Origin: Bacteroidaceae bacterium
GTDB lineage: Bacteria > Bacteroidota > Bacteroidia > Bacteroidales > Bacteroidaceae
Assembly (NCBI GenBank): GCA_017509605.1
Contig: JAFWPH010000016.1
Location: forward strand, 82,714-146,713
DNA length: 64,000 nucleotides
Direction: 5' to 3'
The notes below the pieces were generated by a model. The model ran no database searches and was not told the DNA's origin. It saw only the letters and a program-made list of their open reading frames with translations. Position 1 is the stretch's first letter, and every line of letters starts with the position of its first letter. The position numbers and the translations under genes were made by a program. Shown piece after piece: positions 25,285 to 34,484 of the stretch.

Positions 25285-27717
25285 ATGAAAAAGTATTTTC
25301 TGACAATTATCTTTCTATGCCAGTTTATTCCACTTGGCATTTATGCACAGACTGTAAGCGGTTTCCGTCATCCTGGCGGCCTTTACACTGACGCTGACTT
25401 CCAAAGGGTCAAACAGCAAATTGCGGATGGCAACGAGAGAGTCATAGCGGCATACAACGTACTCAAGACAGCGGCATATGCCCAGTCGTCGGCAGGGACC
25501 AGCCCTGTGGAAACCATCGTCCGTGGAGGTGGGGCAGGCGAGAATTATATCAATGCGGCACGTGGAGCTACCATCGCCTACCAGAATGCGTTGAGGTGGA
25601 AAATCGAGGGCAACAAGGCATGCGCCAACCACGCAGTTGAGGTGCTGATGAGATGGTGTAACACCACTAAGGCTATCAGTGGCAACAGCGACCAGTGCTT
25701 GGCATACGGGCTCTACGGCTACCAGTTCGCACAGGCTGCAGAACTCATGCGTGATTACGAAGGATGGAAACCCGAAGACTTCCAGGCCTTCCAGCGGTGG
25801 ATGCTCGATGTCTGGTATCCTGGATGCATCGGTTTCTTGCGTAGTCGTAATGGCACGTGGGAGAATGCCGGCAGGTGGTGGCAGGCTCCTGGACACTACT
25901 GGAGCAACTGGGGACTGTGCAATGCCATGGCCCTGTTGAGCATCGGCGTGCTCTGCGACGATGTGTTCATTTACAACCAAGGTCTCTCCTTTATAAAGTA
26001 CGACCAAGTGGGCACATTCAAAGACCCACGGACAGCCAATCCCATCTTGAACGACGGACTGACCGAGTTCTGGGGCAACCTCATCGTCACCACCACGGAA
26101 TGGGAAAAAGAGACGGGTGCTTACGGCAAGGTAGGGCAGATGAACGAGAGCGGCCGCGACACCGGACACAGCGCCATGGCACTTGGATTGGCAGTCGATA
26201 TTGCGAGGATGTCATGGAACCAGGGCGACGATCTCTTCGCCTATATGGACCATCGTTTGGCCGCTGGCATAGAGTATGTGGCCGCCCAGTGTCAGAGTGT
26301 GTCTGGTCTTCCTTGGGTTAACTACCATTACGGCAGCAGCGGTTATTATTACACCGACAGTCGTGCATGGCTCATGACCGAACCCGCTTTGGGAGCCCAG
26401 ATACGTCCATATTGGGCTACTGTCACTGGAATCTATGAGGGGGTGAAGGGCGTAAAGATGCCTTTCTCAGAGAAATGTCTCGACGCAATGGGCATCGATG
26501 CTGGTGGACAGGGCGGTACCAGCGGTGGCTATGACCATCTGGGCTATTCCGTCCTGATGAACACTTTCGGGGATGCCAAGTACAAGGGCAAATACATCAA
26601 CCCCAATCCGCCAACAGAACTCACTCCACAGATCAAAGAAGGAACCAAGACCATTAAACACAACGAACTAGGAGGACTTACCAACACCTACCAGACCACT
26701 GCCGTGAACAACCGTGCTGTGGCAGAAGGAACAGTACTCACGCTCATCCCTTGTTTGCCCGATGGTGAGGAAGACACTGGGAAATGGATTTGGAACACTG
26801 GAGAGAATACACGGGAAATCACCGTCACTGCCAACCGCTCCTTTGTCTATCGCGTCACCTACACCAACCAGCAGGGGGTGGAGAGCGAACTCTGTTTCTC
26901 TATTGCCGTGCAGGGCGATTGCCATGACTGCCATATCACACCTTCCATTACGTACAATGGCACCACCACAGAAACAGATGTCGTGGTGATCAAACCTGGT
27001 AAGTCTGTGACGCTGAAAATCGACTGCCGTGAAGGTTGGGGCAATTTCCTTTGGGAGAACGGTAAGACCACACAGTCCGTCACCCTGACTAACATCAAGG
27101 AGTCACAGACAATCAAAGGATGTTTCCAAAACCAGGGAGGACGAAAGACCTGGCACACCTTCCATATCTACGTCAACCCTTACGACGCTGACCCCGACCG
27201 ATTAGCAGAGGTGGGCAACTACCGGATACACCATATCCCCACCGATTCTTATCTCACCAATAAGGGAGATTCGGCCGATTTTCAACCATTCAAGGAAAAC
27301 GACATAACACAGATTTGGAACGTCGAGCGACTCTACGCTGCCAAATACAACCTCATGTCGCTTTCCGACTCACTCTACATGACCAAAAACGGTAATATGA
27401 ACCAAGTCAAGGCCAGGCCACACCGAATTGTCTTCGCACAGGGTGCCGACTATTGCACGTTCAGCAATTCCGACAACCAGTACTGGGAGGTTGATGACGA
27501 ACTCAACCTGATACTCGGACAACAGACACTGCTCTATGAGTTCCCTTTTGAACTCCTCGCTGTCAACGACGAAGAACTGACCCCCGTCAACGATATACCT
27601 TTCACTAAACAGCAACAGGCATATTACACGTTAAGCGGGATAAGGGTCAACGAACCACAGAAGGGGGTGACCATCGTGAGGGACAGCAATGGCAGAACAT
27701 ATAAGATAAGAAAATGA
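25285..27717 (+). CDS. secreted alginate-lyase-like polysaccharide lyase with C-terminal tail
   Basis: The 810-residue protein has a signal peptide (cleaved near IYAQ). Residues 30-400 form an (alpha/alpha) toroid resembling the alginate lyase superfamily (PF05426 type, perhaps PL38): QAPGHYWSNWGLCNAMALL, and the active-site-like segment ESGRDTGHSAMALGLAVD near residue 290. Two Ig-like beta domains follow at about 460-550 and 555-640, then a ricin-like region near 650-770. The C-terminus YYTLSGIRVNEPQKGVTI is nearly identical in pattern to that of the preceding protein. The enzyme should cleave a uronic-acid polymer by beta-elimination, which fits the GH88 gene that overlaps its stop by four bases. 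The exact substrate cannot be read from sequence. Confidence 0.7.
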   Translation: MKKYFLTIIFLCQFIPLGIYAQTVSGFRHPGGLYTDADFQRVKQQIADGNERVIAAYNVLKTAAYAQSSAGTSPVETIVRGGGAGENYINAARGATIAYQNALRWKIEGNKACANHAVEVLMRWCNTTKAISGNSDQCLAYGLYGYQFAQAAELMRDYEGWKPEDFQAFQRWMLDVWYPGCIGFLRSRNGTWENAGRWWQAPGHYWSNWGLCNAMALLSIGVLCDDVFIYNQGLSFIKYDQVGTFKDPRTANPILNDGLTEFWGNLIVTTTEWEKETGAYGKVGQMNESGRDTGHSAMALGLAVDIARMSWNQGDDLFAYMDHRLAAGIEYVAAQCQSVSGLPWVNYHYGSSGYYYTDSRAWLMTEPALGAQIRPYWATVTGIYEGVKGVKMPFSEKCLDAMGIDAGGQGGTSGGYDHLGYSVLMNTFGDAKYKGKYINPNPPTELTPQIKEGTKTIKHNELGGLTNTYQTTAVNNRAVAEGTVLTLIPCLPDGEEDTGKWIWNTGENTREITVTANRSFVYRVTYTNQQGVESELCFSIAVQGDCHDCHITPSITYNGTTTETDVVVIKPGKSVTLKIDCREGWGNFLWENGKTTQSVTLTNIKESQTIKGCFQNQGGRKTWHTFHIYVNPYDADPDRLAEVGNYRIHHIPTDSYLTNKGDSADFQPFKENDITQIWNVERLYAAKYNLMSLSDSLYMTKNGNMNQVKARPHRIVFAQGADYCTFSNSDNQYWEVDDELNLILGQQTLLYEFPFELLAVNDEELTPVNDIPFTKQQQAYYTLSGIRVNEPQKGVTIVRDSNGRTYKIRK

Positions 27718-28934
27718 GAAATAGTTGTTTTCTATTGGTCGCAGGACTGGTGATGCTGACGGGGTGCAGCCAGCAGTTCGATGTCGGCCAGCACATCGGA
27801 TACTGCCACCAACAGGTGAAGCACTCGCTCAGCGAACTTGCACCGATTGACTATACACAGACTCCGCGCAACATAGGACCAGAGGAGTCACACTGGAACC
27901 TGAAGGACGCCAAGACATCCGAGGAGTGGTGCTCTGGTTTTTTCCCAGGCATACTGTGGATGTGTGGCGAGAAAGAACAGGCAGCACGATATACGCAAGA
28001 ACTGGAATGTCTTGCCTACCGACCGGCTTACGATCATGACCTTGGATTCCAGATGATTGGGTCATTCCTCAAGGGATGGCAGTGTCTCGACGAGAAAAGC
28101 GATGCTGACAAGGCCACCAAAGACCATTACCGACAAGTGCTGATTGATGCGGCCGACACTTTGGCCACCCTCTTCAATCCCCGTGTAGGCACCTTGCTCT
28201 CCTGGCCAAGGAATGTGGGCATGTTCGGCGGACATAACACCATCATCGACAACATGATCAATCTTGAATTGCTCTTCTGGGCCGATCAGCAACTTAAAGA
28301 AGGGCAAGGCAGCACATACGACGGAAGGTTGTCCAGGATTGCCGTGAGTCATGCCGACACCACGATGAGGTATCATTTCCGGGAAGATGGAACCATCAAC
28401 CATGTCGCTGTCTATGATACAATCACAGGCAGGCATATCCGAAACTGCAACCATCAGGGTTATGACGACAATTCTTTGTGGAGCCGCGGACAGGCTTGGG
28501 CGATTTATGGTTACACCATGGTCTATCGTTATACAAGGGATGCCAAGTACCTCGACTTCGCTCAGAAGGTCACGGATGTGATGCTGTCGCAACTGCCAGA
28601 AGACCATATCCCATATTGGGACATGCGCGACCCGAAGATTCCCGATACCTATCGCGACGCCTCTGCGGCAGCCATCATTGCTTCGGCGCTCATCGAATTG
28701 GCAGGATACGTAGAACAAGACAAGGCGCAAAAGTATATCCGTGAGGCTCAAACCATATTGGAAACACTCTCGTCAGCCGACTACCAGAGCCGCGACCGTA
28801 ACCCCGCTTTCCTCCTTCATTCTGTTGGCAATATGCCTGCAGGCAGTGAGATTGACGCCAGCATCATTTACGCAGACTACTATTACATTGAAGCATTGAC
28901 ACGATTCAATAACTATCGTAATACATGGAAATGA
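27714..28934 (+). CDS. GH88 unsaturated glucuronyl hydrolase (lipoprotein)
   Basis: This 406-residue lipoprotein (signal ending LTGC, lipid cysteine C18, no acidic export signal, hence probably periplasmic) removes the 4,5-unsaturated uronic acid that polysaccharide lyases leave at the non-reducing end. It has the (alpha/alpha)6 fold with the two conserved aspartates, D109 in YDHDLGFQ and D179 in GHNTIIDNMINLELL. HQGYDDNSLWSRGQAWAIYG near residue 245 is a strong family signature. It starts within the stop of the lyase-like gene and overlaps the next by ten bases, so the four enzymes are one operon. The pairing with a lyase-type gene supports both assignments. Confidence 0.9.
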   Translation: MRNSCFLLVAGLVMLTGCSQQFDVGQHIGYCHQQVKHSLSELAPIDYTQTPRNIGPEESHWNLKDAKTSEEWCSGFFPGILWMCGEKEQAARYTQELECLAYRPAYDHDLGFQMIGSFLKGWQCLDEKSDADKATKDHYRQVLIDAADTLATLFNPRVGTLLSWPRNVGMFGGHNTIIDNMINLELLFWADQQLKEGQGSTYDGRLSRIAVSHADTTMRYHFREDGTINHVAVYDTITGRHIRNCNHQGYDDNSLWSRGQAWAIYGYTMVYRYTRDAKYLDFAQKVTDVMLSQLPEDHIPYWDMRDPKIPDTYRDASAAAIIASALIELAGYVEQDKAQKYIREAQTILETLSSADYQSRDRNPAFLLHSVGNMPAGSEIDASIIYADYYYIEALTRFNNYRNTWK

Positions 28935-30583
28935 AAAAGATGAACGCAACTCTGTTCAAGTTGATGCCCATTTATCTGTTTTTGACATTGTGTCCGCTCT
29001 CTGTGAATGGACAGTACCGTTCAGAAGTATGGTCGCCCGACAATGGTGACGGAACCTACACCAACCCCGTGCTCTATGCTGATTACTCAGATCCAGATAT
29101 CTGTGCTGTAGGCGAGGATTACTATCTGACAGCCAGCTCTTTCAATTGTGTGCCTGGATTGCCCATTCTTCATTCTCGTGACCTTGTGAACTGGGAAATC
29201 ATCGGTCACGCCCTTCAGGTGCAGGAGCCATGCGAGTTGTTCAACCAGCCCCAACACGGCAAGGGTGTATGGGCGCCATCCATCCGTTATCACAATGAGG
29301 AATTTTACATTTATTGGGGCGACCCCGACCACGGTGTTTTCATGGTAAAGACAAAAGATCCGGCAGGCGTGTGGTCGAAACCAACCTGTGTGATAGCGGG
29401 AAAGGGAATGATTGACCCTTGTCCACTATGGGATGACGACGGACGATGTTATCTCGTGAACGGATGGGCCAACTCACGGGTAGGTTTCAACTCTGTGCTC
29501 TCCGTGCGCGAATTGAGTGCTGACGGAACGCATGCTCTCTCACAGCCTCGCATCGTCTTTGACGGAGGTCAGGAAAACCATACAGCCGAAGGGCCAAAGT
29601 TCTACAAACGGGATGGGTGGTATTGGATTCTCTGTCCAGCAGGAGGTGTGGAGAAAGGATGGCAACTGGCCATGCGCTCCCAGTCTGTCTATGGACCTTA
29701 CGAATGGAAACAGGTCATGTGGCAGGGGAAAACCGATGTCAACGGTCCACATCAAGGCGGTTGGGTACACACGTCCTACGCCGAAGATTGGTTCTTGCAC
29801 TTCAACGACAAAGGTGTTTATGGCCGTGTGGTATATCTCCAACCCGTTGATTGGTCATCGGGATGGCCAATAATCGGCAATAAGGGCGAACCCTATACAA
29901 GACATCGCAAGCCGAAATCTTCAAGCACTCGTCTTGTAAATCCACAAGAGAGCGATGACTTCACAGACGGTCTTGGACTGCAATGGCAGTGGCACGCCAA
30001 CTACAATCAGTTATGGGGACAACCCACAGCAGACGGATGTTACCGGCTCTATACGATGGATCTGCCAGAAGACTTCCATAACCTATGGGAGGTTCCGAAC
30101 CTGATGCTGCAAAAGACACCTGCTTCCAGTTTCACGGCAACGGCAAAGATACGTTTTGCATCGAAGGAGGATAAACAGTATGGCGGCATTGTGATGATGG
30201 GGCGTGACTATAGTGCTTTGGTCGTTCTTCGTCAAGGTGACGCCTTCCTGTTGCAACGGCATTCCTGCAAGGGAGCCGATGAAGGAGAAACGGAAGAACA
30301 GATCACGCTTGCCTCCCTGCCACCTACCGACCGTGATACCATTCCCTATGCTCCTGCCGTCTATCTCGACCTTTATTTGCGTATGACAGTCAAGGACGGT
30401 ATTTGTGCGTATAGTTACAGTCTCGATGGCAAGCGGTTCAAGCAGGCTGGAGAATACTTCCAGATGCGCGAGGGCAAATGGATTGGATCTAAGTTCGGCT
30501 TTGTGGCTGAATGTCGTGACCGTAAGGATCGCCGTGGATGGTTGGATGTCGATTGGATTAGAATTACCAAAACAAAAGAATAA
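28925..30583 (+). CDS. GH43 family glycoside hydrolase with C-terminal beta-sandwich
   Basis: The 552-residue secreted protein (signal cleaved near SVNGQ) has a five-bladed GH43 propeller. The catalytic base is D56 in YADYSDPDI, the pKa-modulating aspartate lies in MIDPCPLWDDDG near residue 160, and the acid is the glutamate in TAEGPKFYKRDGW near residue 220. Residues 340-550 form a concanavalin-like C-terminal domain, usual in beta-xylosidase/arabinofuranosidase subfamilies. It probably removes arabinose, xylose or galactose side groups from the polymer attacked by the neighbouring lyase. The start overlaps the GH88 stop by ten bases; ATGs at 28925 and 28931 are both possible. Confidence 0.9.
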   Translation: MEMKKMNATLFKLMPIYLFLTLCPLSVNGQYRSEVWSPDNGDGTYTNPVLYADYSDPDICAVGEDYYLTASSFNCVPGLPILHSRDLVNWEIIGHALQVQEPCELFNQPQHGKGVWAPSIRYHNEEFYIYWGDPDHGVFMVKTKDPAGVWSKPTCVIAGKGMIDPCPLWDDDGRCYLVNGWANSRVGFNSVLSVRELSADGTHALSQPRIVFDGGQENHTAEGPKFYKRDGWYWILCPAGGVEKGWQLAMRSQSVYGPYEWKQVMWQGKTDVNGPHQGGWVHTSYAEDWFLHFNDKGVYGRVVYLQPVDWSSGWPIIGNKGEPYTRHRKPKSSSTRLVNPQESDDFTDGLGLQWQWHANYNQLWGQPTADGCYRLYTMDLPEDFHNLWEVPNLMLQKTPASSFTATAKIRFASKEDKQYGGIVMMGRDYSALVVLRQGDAFLLQRHSCKGADEGETEEQITLASLPPTDRDTIPYAPAVYLDLYLRMTVKDGICAYSYSLDGKRFKQAGEYFQMREGKWIGSKFGFVAECRDRKDRRGWLDVDWIRITKTKE

Positions 30584-30589
30584 CTTCTT

Positions 30590-32983
30590 ATGCGTACTTA
30601 TTTCTTATTCAGTTTGCTGTTCTTCTTGGCTCCTTCTGCCGAAGCACAAGTCACCGAAAATTACAAGATGGCCGGCCCTTACGAGGTAGTTGCTCGTGAC
30701 GGTGAGTACAGGGCAAGTAAGGGAGGAAGTGAACGCGACATGAAGGCTGCATACGACCTGGCAAAGGCTGGACTTGAAATCAATTACGATGTCACAGCAG
30801 ACAACATGACACGCCAGGCGCTCAGCATCGTGAATGCCTACGCCAAGACACTCCAGCGGATAGATGGGCACGATGCACCGCTATGTCTCATACAAGGCTA
30901 CAACTTGGTCAGGGCCATGACAATTCTGGAGCAGCATAAGACACCAGAATGGGATGCAATGGTGCGACGTGCATTCCTGCCCGTCATCGATAAGTTCGAC
31001 GCCGACTCACCTTATGCCAATGGCAACTGGGGAGCCATCGTCAACCGTATGCGGATGGCGTGTGCTATCTACTTGCACGACGATGACCTCTACAAGACTG
31101 CGGTGGATTATTACCTCCATGCCAATGACAATGGTTCCTTGCCCAAATATATTAGTGAGACAGGTCAGTGTCAGGAAACAGGACGCGACCAAGCGCATGC
31201 ACAACTCGGACTGGAGGCGCTTTGCCAGACCTGTGAGATGGCATGGCAAAAAGGTGATGACCTCTGGGGAGCGCTCGACAACCGGCTGATGAAGGGACTG
31301 GAATACACTGCCCGCTATAACTTGGGTTATGATGTGCCTTTCGAGCGCTGGACCGATTGCACAGGACTCTATAACGATTGGACCGAACCAGGGGCGATGC
31401 AACGTGGAAAGATACGCGAGATATACAACGAGGCTTACCAGCACTATGTGGGCGAGAAAGGGCTGAAGATGCCTTACGTCAAGAAAATCCTTGACTTGCA
31501 GGCAAAAGCAGAGAAACAAGGCAAGGTGACAGCAAACACCGAGTCACGTGTCTTCACGGTTCCCGGTGTGAAGGAAGGAACAAAACTCCATCAGGTCTTT
31601 ACCTACGATGCACCCGAGGGCGCGCCATTGAAACACGACTACGAGGTCTTCATCCAACCGCGCGGTAGCAAGGACTGGACCAGAATAGACACCTATATGG
31701 CGAAGGTCAACGCGCCTATAGGCAACAACAAGCACAAGGTCTGCGAGATATCGTATGCTTTCTTCGATTTCACGGGCGATGTCTTTGTCAGGGTGGTCTG
31801 CAAGAACAAGAAATACAAACAAGCACGCGTCCGTCCCGACTATAGGGGAGTGATTGCCAATGTACAGAACGATTCCACCGTGCAGTTCCTGCTCTTCCAA
31901 CCCGAGAATGTCAGTGTGGAGTTTGATGGCTCTATCACCGACAACTTGTTGCTCTTCACCAGCAAACCGCCAATGCCCGTAGATGAGGCGCGCGCGGAAG
32001 CCAAACGGCAAGGACGTGAGTTTGTCTATTATGCACCTGGTCTCTATACAGAGGATAGCATTGTCGTTCAGTCCAACACAACTTATTACTTGGCTGGCGG
32101 TGCTTATTTCACAGGTACTTTTGCCATCAACAAAGTCCACGATGCCAACATACTGGGCCGAGGTGTCGCGCGGCCCCAAAAAGGATATGAAGGTTGTCAT
32201 GTTTATCGCAGTCGCAATGTGCTGGTCGAAGGACTCATACTCAACACCTGCCCAATTGGCGAGAGCCATGATGTCACATTGCACGATGTGAAAAGCATCT
32301 CCTTCCCCCAGTGGGGCGACGGACTGAATGTCTTCGGAGGATGTACCGATATCCTTTACGACCGCGTCTTCTGCCGCAACTCCGATGACTGTACCACTGC
32401 CTATGCCACACGCAAGGGGTTCCGTGGCAGTGTCAATGGAGTGACCATGCGCAACTCTACCCTTTGGGCTGATGTGGCTCACCCCATCATGATAGGCATT
32501 CATGGCATAGGTGACAAATCGGAGGTGAGTGACTCCATCTGCAACCTGCGCTATGAGAACATAGATATTCTCTGCCAAAGTGAGCCACAGGTGGATTACC
32601 AGGGATGTCTCGCTATCAACTGCGGTGACAACAACGTGGTGAAAGATGTGGTGTTCGACAACATCCGTATTGAGAACATCCACCAAGGTTCCCTCTTCCA
32701 TGTCAAGACCTGCTACAACAGCAAGTATTGTTCTGCGCCTGGGCGCAGTGTGGAAAATGTCCTCTTCCGCAACATCCGTTACTACGGACAGCAACCTTAC
32801 ATGTCAATCATCAGTGGTTACGATGAGGACCACAAGGTGCGCAACATCACATTTGAGGGTCTCAAAATCAATGGCCGCGCTATCTACGACAAAATGCCAG
32901 GAAAACCAGGCTGGTACCAGACAGCCGATTTCGTTCCGGCATACGTGGATGCTCATGTAGAGAATTTGATATTCAACAAGTGA
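30590..32983 (+). CDS. fusion of alginate-lyase-like domain and GH28-like beta-helix
   Basis: The 797-residue secreted protein (signal MRTYFLFSLLFFLAPSAEAQ) has two enzyme-like parts. Residues 40-300 are a second alginate-lyase-like toroid, with ETGRDQAHAQLGLEALC near 194-211, parallel to the motif of the first lyase-like gene. Residues 320-430 look like an Ig-type linker. From about 445 to the end is a right-handed beta-helix of polygalacturonase (GH28) type, with SFPQWGDGLNVFGG and CRNSDDCTTAY near 570-600, positions where GH28 has its NTDG and DD aspartates. It begins six bases after the GH43 gene. The fusion would cleave the backbone in two chemical ways or combine binding with hydrolysis; which is unknown. 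Confidence 0.7.
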   Translation: MRTYFLFSLLFFLAPSAEAQVTENYKMAGPYEVVARDGEYRASKGGSERDMKAAYDLAKAGLEINYDVTADNMTRQALSIVNAYAKTLQRIDGHDAPLCLIQGYNLVRAMTILEQHKTPEWDAMVRRAFLPVIDKFDADSPYANGNWGAIVNRMRMACAIYLHDDDLYKTAVDYYLHANDNGSLPKYISETGQCQETGRDQAHAQLGLEALCQTCEMAWQKGDDLWGALDNRLMKGLEYTARYNLGYDVPFERWTDCTGLYNDWTEPGAMQRGKIREIYNEAYQHYVGEKGLKMPYVKKILDLQAKAEKQGKVTANTESRVFTVPGVKEGTKLHQVFTYDAPEGAPLKHDYEVFIQPRGSKDWTRIDTYMAKVNAPIGNNKHKVCEISYAFFDFTGDVFVRVVCKNKKYKQARVRPDYRGVIANVQNDSTVQFLLFQPENVSVEFDGSITDNLLLFTSKPPMPVDEARAEAKRQGREFVYYAPGLYTEDSIVVQSNTTYYLAGGAYFTGTFAINKVHDANILGRGVARPQKGYEGCHVYRSRNVLVEGLILNTCPIGESHDVTLHDVKSISFPQWGDGLNVFGGCTDILYDRVFCRNSDDCTTAYATRKGFRGSVNGVTMRNSTLWADVAHPIMIGIHGIGDKSEVSDSICNLRYENIDILCQSEPQVDYQGCLAINCGDNNVVKDVVFDNIRIENIHQGSLFHVKTCYNSKYCSAPGRSVENVLFRNIRYYGQQPYMSIISGYDEDHKVRNITFEGLKINGRAIYDKMPGKPGWYQTADFVPAYVDAHVENLIFNK

Positions 32984-33067
32984 TGTGGCATCATAGCACA
33001 CATGGGTAGTGTGTTCAATTTAGATTGATAATTGTTGAAAACTTTCGTCTTTTCGGTCGGAATTATG

Positions 33068-33075
33068 TATTTTTG
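33068..33075 (+). promoter_or_regulatory. -7 box very close to the cob operon start
   Basis: TATTTTTG matches TAnnTTTG and ends only eight bases before the ATG of the CbiH-CbiC gene, so the transcript would be leaderless or almost so. No good -33 TTG is seen and no riboswitch lies in the 100-base gap. Confidence 0.5.
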
Positions 33076-33083
33076 CAACAGTT

Positions 33084-34484
33084 ATGGGAAAAATAATTGT
33101 TGCAGGCATAGGACCTGGCAGTAAAGATGATATCACACCTGCCGTACTGGAAGCAGTGGGGCAGGCGGATGCTGTTGTTGGATATAAGTATTATTTCCAG
33201 TTTGTTGAGGCGTATGTGAAAGATGGCTGTGCGTGTATCGACACGGGCATGAAGAAAGAACGTGAACGTGCCGAGCAGGCATTTCAGTTGGCCGAACAAG
33301 GGAAGACTGTCGTGGTGATTTCCTCTGGCGATGCTGGGCTATACGGTATGGCGCCGCTGATCTATGAGATGAAGCAGGAGAGTCATTCTGACATAGAGAT
33401 TCAAACATTGCCTGGTATCTCGGCCTTCCAGAAGGCAGCCTCTCTTTTGGGCGCTCCTGTTGGTCACGACACTTGCCTTATTTCCTTGTCCGACTTGATG
33501 ACCCCTTGGGAGGTCATCGAACGCCGTATCAAAGCAGCTGCTTCAGGCGATTTTGTGACGGCCGTTTACAATCCGAAATCGCATGGACGCTATTGGCAAC
33601 TCTACCGTCTTCAGGAGTTGTTCTTGCAGGAGCGTTCAGCCGACACCCCCGTAGGTTATGTCCGTCAGGCTGGTCGTGAAGGTCAAGAGGTGAAGGTCAC
33701 GACCCTCGCGCAGTTCGATCCTGAAGATGTGGATATGTTTACTGTCATCATTCTCGGTAATTCACAGTCGTATGTGGCCGACGGCAAGATGATAACGCCA
33801 AGAGGCTACTTCAGAGAAAAGGAAGTTACAGCTGGTAAACCTGGTCAGCAGATTATGATGGAGTCGTTCCGAACCATCGCCGGAGAGTTGAGACGTCAGG
33901 ATTATCCCTTAGACCACAAATGGGCCTTGCTTCATGCCATCCACACTACCGCCGACTTCGAGATGGAGGACATTCTCCACACAGACCGAGGCGCTGTGGA
34001 GACACTTTATACAAAAGTGGTTAATGGACAGTTGAAGACCATTGTGACCGATGTGACGATGGTAATGAGTGGCATACGCAAGGGAGCTTTGCAACGCTTG
34101 GGCATTGAGGCCAAGTGTTACCTGTCTGATCCACGAGTAGCGGAAATGGCAAACACCGAAGGAATCACCCGTACACAGGCTGGCATACGTCTGGCTGTTG
34201 AGGAGCATCCTGATGCGCTCTTTGCTTTTGGCAATGCACCCACAGCGCTCATGGAACTGTGCGAACTCATTCGAAAGGGCAAGGCTCACCCCACGGGTGT
34301 TATAGCCGCTCCTGTGGGTTTTGTCCATGTCAAGGAATCGAAACACATGGTGAAGCCTTTCCGTGATATACCCAAAATCATTGTTGAGGGACGGAAAGGA
34401 GGCTCTAATCTCGCTGCCACCTTATGCAACGCTGTTCTTACTTTCGATGATGCCGCGCAACTAAAACCCGGACGTGACTTATGA
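33084..34484 (+). CDS. CbiH-CbiC fusion: cobalt-precorrin-3 C17-methyltransferase / cobalt-precorrin-8 methylmutase
   Basis: The 466-residue cytoplasmic protein combines two corrin-ring enzymes. Residues 1-245 are a tetrapyrrole methyltransferase (AGIGPGSKDDITPA at the start, SSGDAGLYGMA at 80-90, LPGISAFQKAASLLGAPVGHD at 109-129, signature of CbiH/CobJ) that methylates C17 and contracts the ring. Residues 255-460 are CbiC/CobH (HAIHTTADFEMED, with the likely catalytic H287, and NAPTALMELCELI near 410), which shifts the methyl group from C11 to C12 to give cobyrinate. CbiH and CbiC act at distant steps. The stop overlaps the next start by four bases. It is the first gene of a four-gene coupled operon. 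Confidence 0.92.
   Translation: MGKIIVAGIGPGSKDDITPAVLEAVGQADAVVGYKYYFQFVEAYVKDGCACIDTGMKKERERAEQAFQLAEQGKTVVVISSGDAGLYGMAPLIYEMKQESHSDIEIQTLPGISAFQKAASLLGAPVGHDTCLISLSDLMTPWEVIERRIKAAASGDFVTAVYNPKSHGRYWQLYRLQELFLQERSADTPVGYVRQAGREGQEVKVTTLAQFDPEDVDMFTVIILGNSQSYVADGKMITPRGYFREKEVTAGKPGQQIMMESFRTIAGELRRQDYPLDHKWALLHAIHTTADFEMEDILHTDRGAVETLYTKVVNGQLKTIVTDVTMVMSGIRKGALQRLGIEAKCYLSDPRVAEMANTEGITRTQAGIRLAVEEHPDALFAFGNAPTALMELCELIRKGKAHPTGVIAAPVGFVHVKESKHMVKPFRDIPKIIVEGRKGGSNLAATLCNAVLTFDDAAQLKPGRDL

Noticed and set aside
31544..32794. A 416-residue open frame on the minus strand
   Set aside because: It is opposite the beta-helix part of the fusion protein and has no recognisable domain or start context.
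33000..33083. A second cobalamin riboswitch before the ring-synthesis operon
   Set aside because: The B12-box and the other conserved blocks are absent, and the gap is only 100 bases.
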